A stretch of 64,000 nt of DNA from the NCBI RefSeq assembly GCF_004342025.1, contig NZ_SLWN01000002.1, forward strand, positions 558,001-622,000, given 5' to 3'. The stretch comes from Kribbella steppae. Its GTDB lineage: Bacteria; Actinomycetota; Actinomycetes; Propionibacteriales; Kribbellaceae. Each line of letters opens with the position of its first letter. Position 1 is the stretch's first letter. The translations under genes were made by a program, and so were the position numbers. The notes below the pieces were generated by a model. It made no database searches. It was not told where the DNA came from and saw nothing but the letters and a program-made list of their open reading frames with translations. Positions 58,802-64,000 of this stretch are shown piece by piece.

Positions 58802-58897
58802 ATGGAAATCCTTCAGCTCGCCGGAGCGGCGGCCATCGTGATCGGCATCGTGGTCATGGTCCTGCTCGCCATCGTGCCCTCGGTCGTAGACCGATAA
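58802..58897 (+). CDS. 31-residue single-span membrane microprotein
   Basis: ATG 58802 to TAA 58895-58897 encodes MEILQLAGAAAIVIGIVVMV then LLAIVPSVVDR. A 21-residue hydrophobic helix with Gly and Ala at its start is flanked by an acidic N-terminus and VDR at the C-terminus. GAGG lies just before the ATG and GAAGGA 11 bases up. It sits alone between the monooxygenase terminator and a bidirectional hairpin. The near-ideal membrane span, start context and terminator support a real gene; the function is unknown. Confidence 0.6.
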   Translation: MEILQLAGAAAIVIGIVVMVLLAIVPSVVDR

Positions 58898-58899
58898 GT

Positions 58900-58925
58900 C
58901 TCAGCCGCGGCCAGCCGCGGCTGAG
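58900..58925. terminator. Bidirectional terminator
   Basis: CTCAGCCGCGG / CCGCGGCTGAG, perfect 11-bp arms with a CCAG loop, immediately after the microprotein stop and directly before the end of the opposing cbs gene. Confidence 0.82.
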
Positions 58926-60299
58926 TCAGTCGACGGACAGGTGGACCAGCAGGTCCTGCCGGGTCAGAACGCCCACCGGCTTACCGTCGTCCAGCACCAT
59001 CAGGGCGTCCCGATCCTCGAGCAACTGGACCGCCTTGGTGACCGGTTCGCCGGCGCCCAGCGACGGCAGCGCCGGGTCCATGTGCAGCTCGACCATGTCG
59101 GCCAGCCGCGCCTTCCCGGAGTACAGGGCGTCCATCAACGTCCGCGACGACACCGCGCCGGCCACCTCGGCCGCCATCACCGGCGGCTCCGCCCGGACCA
59201 CGGGCATCTGCGAGACGCCGTACTCCCGCAGGATGGCGACCGCCTCGGCGATCGTCTCGTGCGGATGGGTGTGGACGAGCGGCGGCATACCGCCGTCCTT
59301 GCTCGCCAGGATGTCGCCGAGCGTCGTCCCCTGCCGGGAATCGGCGAGGAAGCCGTACTGCGCCAGCCAGTCGTCGTTGAAGACCTTGGTCAGGTAGCCG
59401 CGGCCGCCGTCCGGGAGCAGTACGACGATGACGGCCTCGGGATCGTCGAGTTCGTGGGCCAGGCGGATCGCGGCCGCGGCCGCCATCCCGGCCGAACCGC
59501 CGACCAGCATGGCCTCCTCGCGGGCCAGCCGCCGGGTCAGCGCGAACGAGTCCGCGTCCGACACCTCGATGATGCGGTCGCAGATGTTCCGGTCGTACGT
59601 GTCCGGCCAGAAGTCCTCGCCGACACCCTCGACCAGGTACGGCCGGCCGGTACCGCCGGAGTACACCGAGCCCTCCGGGTCGGCGCCGATGATCTGCACC
59701 CGGCCGCCGGAGACCTCCTTGAGGTACTTGCCGGTGCCGGTGACCGTGCCGCCGGTGCCGACACCCGCGACGAAGTGGGTGATCCGGCCCTCGGTCTGCT
59801 CCCAGAGCTCGGGGCCGGTGGTCTCGTAGTGCGAGCGCGGGTTGTTCTGGTTGGCGTACTGGTTCGGCTTCCAGGCGCCGTCGATCTCGCGGACCAGACG
59901 GTCGGAGACGTTGTAGTACGAGTCCGGGTGCTCCGGTGCCACCGCCGTGGGGCAGACCACGACCTCGGCGCCGTACGCCTTGAGCACGTTGCGCTTGTCC
60001 TCACTGACCTTGTCCGGGCAGACGAAGACGCACTTGTAGCCCTTCTGCTGGGCCACCATCGCCAGCCCGACACCGGTGTTGCCGGAGGTCGGCTCGACGA
60101 TCGTGCCACCCGGCTTGAGGTCGCCGGAGGCCTCGGCCGCCTCGATCATCCGGACCGCGATCCGGTCCTTCACCGAGCCGCCGGGGTTGAAGTACTCGAC
60201 TTTCGCGAGCACCAGCGGCTTGGCGCCGTCGGTCGTCTTCGACAGCCGCACCAACGGGGTGTTGCCGACCAGGTCCAGGAGAGATTCTGCGTAACGCAC
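58926..60299 (-). CDS. cbs: Cystathionine beta-synthase
   Basis: 457 residues from GTG 60299. Catalytic core of fold-type II PLP enzyme: K44 in EYFNPGGSVKDRIA, then PTSGNTGVGLAMVAQQKGYK, and VGTGGTVTGTGKYLKE binding the phosphate. The C-terminal about 120 residues are a pair of CBS domains (PLVHTHPHETIAEAVAILRE and DRDALMVLDDGKPVGVLTRQ). The Bateman module is kept, but there is no N-terminal haem domain, as normal for bacterial enzymes. It joins serine or O-acetylserine with homocysteine to cystathionine. With metB (19839) this gives both steps that link methionine and cysteine. Confidence 0.9.
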   Translation of the reverse strand: MRYAESLLDLVGNTPLVRLSKTTDGAKPLVLAKVEYFNPGGSVKDRIAVRMIEAAEASGDLKPGGTIVEPTSGNTGVGLAMVAQQKGYKCVFVCPDKVSEDKRNVLKAYGAEVVVCPTAVAPEHPDSYYNVSDRLVREIDGAWKPNQYANQNNPRSHYETTGPELWEQTEGRITHFVAGVGTGGTVTGTGKYLKEVSGGRVQIIGADPEGSVYSGGTGRPYLVEGVGEDFWPDTYDRNICDRIIEVSDADSFALTRRLAREEAMLVGGSAGMAAAAAIRLAHELDDPEAVIVVLLPDGGRGYLTKVFNDDWLAQYGFLADSRQGTTLGDILASKDGGMPPLVHTHPHETIAEAVAILREYGVSQMPVVRAEPPVMAAEVAGAVSSRTLMDALYSGKARLADMVELHMDPALPSLGAGEPVTKAVQLLEDRDALMVLDDGKPVGVLTRQDLLVHLSVD

Positions 60300-60395
60300 A
60301 CCTTCACTGTAGTGCGGTCTCTGTCTGGGAAAGTCTGGGCGTGCCGATTCCCCTATTTCACTTGCGCGGGTGTCACAGCGTGTAATCCTGGACTC

Positions 60396-61445
60396 ATGAG
60401 TGACCAGGGCGGTGGGGCGGGAAAAGTATCAAGCAGGGCCCGGGCCGCGAAGCGTCTGGCCCAGGCCGCCGCCCTCGGGGGCGGTGGACTCGGACTCATC
60501 GGTGCCACGTTGTACGGCGTACTGACGGCTGAAGCCGAGTACGCCAAACGCGTGATCGGACCGATCCGTTACTACCCGACTCCGGGCGACGGCCTGTTCG
60601 GCCGGTATCCAGGACGTCCGATCACCTTCGCCATGCTCGGCGACTCCAGTGCCGCCGGTTACGGCACCGATTCGCCGAACGAGACCCCCGGCGTACTGCT
60701 CGCCTCCGGCCTCACCGAGCTGGCCAAGCGCCCGGTGCGGCTGGTCGACGTGTCGAAGACCGGAGCCAAGTCGACCGATCTGGCCGCGCAGGTGGATGCC
60801 GCCCTGCAGGCCGGGCCACACGTCGCGGTCATCCTGATCGGCGTCAACGACGTCAAGGCGAAAATGCCGCCGTCAACCTCGGTGCAACTACTCTCGGCCG
60901 CGGTCCGCAGGTTGCGGGCCGCGCACTGTGAGGTGGTGGTGGGAACCTGTCCGGACCTCGGTGTGGTCCGGCCGATCATGCCGCCGTTGCGGCAGGTCGC
61001 CCGGTCCTGGAGCCATCGGCTGGCCGCCGCTCAGACCATCGCAGTGGTCGAGGCAGGCGGCCGAACTGTGTCCCTCGGCTCGCTGCTCGGCGAGGTGTTC
61101 CGGACCAACCCGACGATGTGGGGGCGGGACAACTTCCACCCGTCGGCCACCGGGTACGCCGCCGCATCCGCCGCGCTGCTGCCGTCGGTCGCGGCCGCGG
61201 TCGGGGTCGGGCCGGAGTCGTTCGTGCATCCGGAATCGTTTCGGGGCGAGGCGATCCTGCCGATCGCGGAGGCCGCCGCACAGGCTGCCCGGACGGCCGG
61301 CACCGAGGTCGCGGCGACCGAGGTCGCCGGGCGCGAACGCGGTCCGCGGGGTCGCTGGGCGGAACTGCGGCATCGGCGCCGGCACCCGAAGGCCGACGTC
61401 GACCGGGTCGACGAGGACTCGGCGCCAGTTCCTGTTGGGCAATAG
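60396..61445 (+). CDS. SGNH/GDSL hydrolase
   Basis: 349 residues from ATG 60396. A basic start and one hydrophobic helix (LAQAAALGGGGLGLIGATLY) suggest a signal anchor. The four SGNH blocks follow: ITFAMLGDSSAAGYGTD (Ser), VDVSKTGAKSTDL (Gly), VAVILIGVNDVKA (Asn) and GRDNFHPSATGYAAAS (Asp-His). The C-terminal tail of about 70 residues is Arg-rich and charged. It would be an esterase or lipase at the membrane, substrate unknown. Divergent from cbs, 96 bp apart. Confidence 0.85.
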   Translation: MSDQGGGAGKVSSRARAAKRLAQAAALGGGGLGLIGATLYGVLTAEAEYAKRVIGPIRYYPTPGDGLFGRYPGRPITFAMLGDSSAAGYGTDSPNETPGVLLASGLTELAKRPVRLVDVSKTGAKSTDLAAQVDAALQAGPHVAVILIGVNDVKAKMPPSTSVQLLSAAVRRLRAAHCEVVVGTCPDLGVVRPIMPPLRQVARSWSHRLAAAQTIAVVEAGGRTVSLGSLLGEVFRTNPTMWGRDNFHPSATGYAAASAALLPSVAAAVGVGPESFVHPESFRGEAILPIAEAAAQAARTAGTEVAATEVAGRERGPRGRWAELRHRRRHPKADVDRVDEDSAPVPVGQ

Positions 61446-61569
61446 CGCGTCCGCTGAGCGGCGATCTTCATACTGTGAGCTGGCGTTTTGATGAAGTCAC
61501 TCTTGCCTAGCGGCGGCTGCGTGGTGCACAGTCGATAACTACGCGGTACCCCGATGACGGGAGGCGAAG

Positions 61570-61800
61570 ATGGGCTTGAACCACTCCGAGGAGACGCACC
61601 AGCGTCTGGTGGAGAAGGTGCCCAGGTGCACCGGACGCGAGATGACCGAGTGGTTCCAGCTGATGAACGACGGACCGTCGTTCCTGCGCTTCGACGACAG
61701 AGTGAGATGGCTTTCCAGCGAGTACGCCCTCGCGCACGGGCACGCAACCGCCATCGTCCACGAGTACGACCTGGTCAGAGCGCACCGGCGAATGGGCTGA
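61570..61800 (+). CDS. DUF4287 domain protein
   Basis: 76 residues from ATG 61570 with GGGAGGCGAAG upstream. The start HSEETHQRLVEKVPRCTGRE MTEW and WLSSEYALAHGHATAIVHEY match the small DUF4287 domain, known in actinobacteria alone or with DUF5655. Function unknown. A hairpin terminator follows 28 bp later. Confidence 0.78.
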   Translation: MGLNHSEETHQRLVEKVPRCTGREMTEWFQLMNDGPSFLRFDDRVRWLSSEYALAHGHATAIVHEYDLVRAHRRMG

Positions 61801-61827
61801 CGAGCCGAACAGGAGTCTGAGAACACC

Positions 61828-61863
61828 GAAGACCTGCCCTTTCAGGTGGAAGGGCGGGTCTTC
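61828..61863 (+). terminator. Intrinsic terminator of DUF4287 gene
   Basis: GAAGACCTGCCCTT / AAGGGCGGGTCTTC, 14-bp arms with one G-U pair and an 8-nt loop, followed by TTGTTG. Confidence 0.78.
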
Positions 61864-61905
61864 TTGTTGTCAGCCCGGGATTCCTCGAGAACCCTCCGAG
61901 AATGC

Positions 61906-61937
61906 CGAAGGGCCGGTCCACCTGGGCCGGCCCTTCG
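61906..61937 (-). terminator. Terminator of the Bax-1-like gene
   Basis: CGAAGGGCCGG / CCGGCCCTTCG, perfect 11-bp arms with a 10-nt loop, 17 bp after the end of the minus-strand gene at 61954. Confidence 0.75.
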
Positions 61938-61953
61938 GGTTGTGCGTCTGGGG

Positions 61954-62793
61954 TCAGTCGCCACCGCGGAGGATGGCGAGGATGCGGAGCAGGTTCCAGT
62001 ACAGCCAGACCAGGGTGACGGTCAGGCCGAACGCGGCCCGCCAGGCCTCGGCCTGCGGGGCACCGTGCTTGACGCCCTGCTCGATCATGTCGAAGTCGAG
62101 GATCAGGTTGAACACCGCCAGACCGGCACCGAGCGCGGCGAACAGCAGGCCCATCGCGCCGAAGCCGCCGATCCCGGAGTTGAAGCCGAACAGGCTGGCG
62201 ACGAAGTTGATCAGGATCACGCCGGCGAAGCCCATCGTGGCGATGATGACCATCTTGGTGAACCGCGGCGTCACCTTGATCGCGAAGTACTTGTACGTCG
62301 CGAGCGTCAGACCGGCTGTGACCATCGTCGCCAGCACGGCCTGCACGATGATGCCGGAGTCACCGACCCATCGCGCGATGAACTCGCTGCCGATCCCGAG
62401 GAACACACCTTCGGCGGCGGCGTACACCATCACCAGCGCGGGGCTGACCTTACGGGAGAAGGACAGCACCATGCCGAGCGCGAACGCCAGCAAGGCACCA
62501 GCCAGGAACGCTGGGGTGACCAGGGTTTCCGGAACCATGTACCAGGCGAGCGCGGCGAAGACCACGACGACGGCCAGTGTGGCGGCGGTGCGGACGATGA
62601 CATCGTCCATAGTCATGGGGCGGCTTCCGGCCGGCGCGCCTTGGTACTGCTGGGGCGGCGTACCGGGTCCGCCGTACTGGCCGGGCTGGCCGTAGGGACC
62701 CGGCTGACCGTACGGAGCTGCCCCCGGATAGGCCTGGCCTTGGCCAGGCGCGAACGCACTCGACCGGTTCAGCACCGGGTTACTGCTCTGCAT
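61954..62793 (-). CDS. Bax inhibitor-1/YccA-family membrane protein
   Basis: 279 residues from ATG 62793, six bases after AGGAGG. The first 60 residues are a Gly/Pro/Tyr/Gln-rich cytoplasmic tail with PYGQPG repeats. Seven helices follow with TYKYFAIKVTPRFTKMVIIA, FGAMGLLFAALGAGLAVFNL and the end LDFDMIEQGVKHGAPQAEAW, then RAAFGLTVTLVWLYWNLLRI. The DFD..E pattern is the conserved acidic pair of the large actinobacterial UPF0005/YccA-like branch. Proposed functions include pH-dependent calcium leak; none proven for this branch. Confidence 0.87.
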   Translation of the reverse strand: MQSSNPVLNRSSAFAPGQGQAYPGAAPYGQPGPYGQPGQYGGPGTPPQQYQGAPAGSRPMTMDDVIVRTAATLAVVVVFAALAWYMVPETLVTPAFLAGALLAFALGMVLSFSRKVSPALVMVYAAAEGVFLGIGSEFIARWVGDSGIIVQAVLATMVTAGLTLATYKYFAIKVTPRFTKMVIIATMGFAGVILINFVASLFGFNSGIGGFGAMGLLFAALGAGLAVFNLILDFDMIEQGVKHGAPQAEAWRAAFGLTVTLVWLYWNLLRILAILRGGD

Positions 62794-62974
62794 TGTCATC
62801 CTCCTGGTGACCCACATCCGGGGCCGTAAAGAGATACTACGGTCACACCCTTAACAACGTCTGAGAATCACACCCCTGTTCCCCAACCGCAACCACCCTC
62901 TCGGCAAACGGTTGCACAAGCCAATCGCCTGCCGATCGGACGGCCCGGCGCGCCTCCGCAGGCCAGCTCGAGGG

Positions 62975-63175
62975 TCAGAGGTGGGGATGCAGGGCATCCC
63001 GGGAGGAGAGCGCGGCGCCGACCTGGTCGGCCAGGGCTACCGCGACCTTGCGCTGCTCGAGGTCGGGGCGGCCCTCACGTGCTCGATCAGATCGTCCGTG
63101 GATCCGCCGTTCGCGACCGCCTGCGACGTGGTGATCACGCCATCCAGGTATCCACGATGCCGCGACGCCCGGGCT
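62975..63175 (-). pseudogene. Possible remnant of an AbiEi-antitoxin/DUF559-like gene
   Basis: Minus-strand sequence reads RHRGYLDGVITTSQAVANGG then STDDLIEHVRA, the opening helix-turn-helix of proteins that begin 'rhdGviTtaQala.G.s.ddl...v'. It then jumps frame and ends as DLEQRKVAVALADQVGAALS SRDALHPHL. The large middle of such a protein is missing, so at most the two ends remain. Weak evidence; the rest of this 483-bp gap (62794-63276) shows no gene. Confidence 0.3.
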
Positions 63176-63276
63176 TGTTGCCTCCGGCCCCAGATCTCCG
63201 GGAGGCCACGGACGGCGAGGTCGGCGCGTAGAAAACCCGTGGAGGATTGCGGGCGGGCTGCGTAGTTTGGCCAGTC

Positions 63277-64000
63277 ATGGCAGAGCCGTACCGAATCCGC
63301 CCCGCAACCGCCGAAGACGTCGGCTTCCTCGCGGACGTCTCGCTGGCGACGGCCCAGGGGCGCCTTCCGGCCGACTTCGACGAGGTGGAGTGGCGGGCCG
63401 GGTTCTCCGACTGGACGATCGAAACGCTCGCCATGACCTCTGTCATCGAGCTGTCCGACGAACGCGTCGGCCGGCTGCGCATCCGCCGTACCCCCGAATC
63501 CATCGAGCTCTGCGGCATCCAGCTCCTGCCCGAGATGCAGAACCGCGGCATCGGTACGGCGGTCATCCGGGGTCTCCAGGCCGAGGCGGCGACAACCGGC
63601 GTACCGCTCGATCTTGGGGTCGAGAAGGACAATCCGAACGCCCGCCGGCTGTACGACCGCCTTGGGTTCGCGAAGATCGGCGAGTCGGACACCGAGCACA
63701 AACTTCGCTGGCTCGATCAGAAGGGGACTGCTGTGAACGACGACCTATGGGGTGCGGACACCGCGCGGCGCTACGACACACCTGGCGTCGGGATGTTCGC
63801 ACCCGAGGTGTTGGGGCCGACGGTGGACCGGCTGGCTGCGCTTGCTGGTGAGGGCCGGGCGCTCGAGTTCGCGATCGGCACCGGGCGCGTCGGCGTACCG
63901 CTGTCCGAACGCGTATCCGTCACCGGCATCGAGCTGTCCACGGCGATGATCGATCAGCTCCGCACGAAGGTCGACGAGGAGACAATCCCTGTCGTCATCG
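63277..64000 (+). CDS. GNAT acetyltransferase fused in frame to a methyltransferase (cut by window edge)
   Basis: From ATG 63277 the frame is open to the window end. Codons 1-150 form a GNAT domain: YRIRPATAEDVGFLADVSLA, then QLLPEMQNRGIGTAVIRGLQ (acetyl-CoA loop) and NPNARRLYDRLGFAKIGESD. Without any stop it runs through WLDQKGTAVNDDLWGADTAR into a class I methyltransferase: YDTPGVGMFAPEVLG, LEFAIGTGRVGVPLSERVSV (motif I), TGIELSTAMIDQL. A GTG at 63733, in frame and five bases after AAGGGGA, could start the methyltransferase alone. So it is either a two-domain protein or two genes that lost the stop between them. Substrates unknown. Confidence 0.75.
   Translation, partial: MAEPYRIRPATAEDVGFLADVSLATAQGRLPADFDEVEWRAGFSDWTIETLAMTSVIELSDERVGRLRIRRTPESIELCGIQLLPEMQNRGIGTAVIRGLQAEAATTGVPLDLGVEKDNPNARRLYDRLGFAKIGESDTEHKLRWLDQKGTAVNDDLWGADTARRYDTPGVGMFAPEVLGPTVDRLAALAGEGRALEFAIGTGRVGVPLSERVSVTGIELSTAMIDQLRTKVDEETIPVVI

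Noticed and set aside
57641..58897. LarA-monooxygenase-microprotein as one operon
   Set aside because: A perfect terminator at 58691-58717 separates the microprotein from the monooxygenase.
58941..60395. Long + strand frame opposite cbs running into the SGNH hydrolase
   Set aside because: The cbs motifs are unambiguous on the minus strand; the hydrolase starts at ATG 60396.
1..64000. tRNA or rRNA genes
   Set aside because: No GTTCRANYC T-arm with a matching acceptor stem and no rRNA-like stretch seen when reading the gaps.

Overview
The window is high-GC, densely packed DNA with GTG starts, many ATGA gene overlaps and little intergenic space. It contains an IdeR/DmdR-type iron box, a stress-sigma-like promoter (GTTT-N15-GGGTAC) and paired MarR/TetR/ArsR/MocR regulators. 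All of this fits an actinomycete. The overall gene style suggests Propionibacteriales, Kribbella-like, but no rRNA or housekeeping marker here proves the genus. I saw no tRNA, rRNA, CRISPR array, prophage or intact insertion sequence. The window is chromosomal-looking accessory and metabolic DNA.

Layout. 1-2551: tail of a CopD-type membrane protein, then a divergent MFS exporter/MarR pair over a 15-bp-periodic operator array. 2544-8654: an alpha/beta hydrolase, then on the minus strand a Zn-peptidase-like protein, threonine ammonia-lyase and a sugar ABC importer without ATPase. 8723-12368: a DrrAB-like exporter with two permeases, an SDR and a truncated CPBP protease. 12365-14648: an autoregulated MarR-MFS operon. 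14753-23274: three copies of an unrecognised two-gene module, one of them decayed, interleaved with an AI-2E transporter, a MutL/GlmL-like ASKHA protein and cystathionine gamma-synthase. 23413-24292: an SRPBCC/ArsR pair. 24332-31129: secreted EEP nuclease-like protein, DUF1905, TetR/MMPL and YczE/YczR pairs. 31220-37036: MsrA, a frameshifted beta-propeller gene, and an HTH/VWA/Ser-Thr kinase group.

37209-38669 holds decayed DNA (IS1380 transposase and arylsulfatase remnants) around the bfd-bfr iron-storage operon. 38680-45278: DinB protein, HD-GYP/LuxR regulator, DUF998 and DUF2207 membrane proteins, and a stress-type operon of a coiled-coil Rho-N-like protein with two small proteins. 45760-51988: two alpha/beta hydrolases, GNAT, secreted M28 peptidase, pentapeptide-DinB protein, and a divergent pair of antibiotic-modifying-enzyme homologues (AAC(3) and a chloramphenicol-phosphotransferase-like kinase behind a 21-codon leader ORF). 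52153-64000: NmrA-like SDR, NUDIX, membrane protein, BBE oxidase, LarA-like protein, flavin monooxygenase, a 31-residue membrane microprotein, cystathionine beta-synthase, SGNH hydrolase, DUF4287, Bax-1-like protein and, at the right edge, an in-frame GNAT-methyltransferase fusion.

Themes. metB and cbs give both halves of cysteine/methionine interconversion. Regulator-effector pairs with readable operators recur, and several promoters (near 2007, 2096, 12442, 29690, 51351) place the start site at or next to the start codon, implying leaderless mRNAs. The best candidate for an undescribed system is the A/B module: a strongly conserved 193-aa protein (A, two intact copies about 75 percent identical by hand alignment) always followed within 8-11 bp by a B protein whose sequence differs completely between copies beyond its first few residues. 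One B is an 11-residue-repeat amphipathic protein and the other a duplicated basic domain with a Gln/Pro-rich tail.
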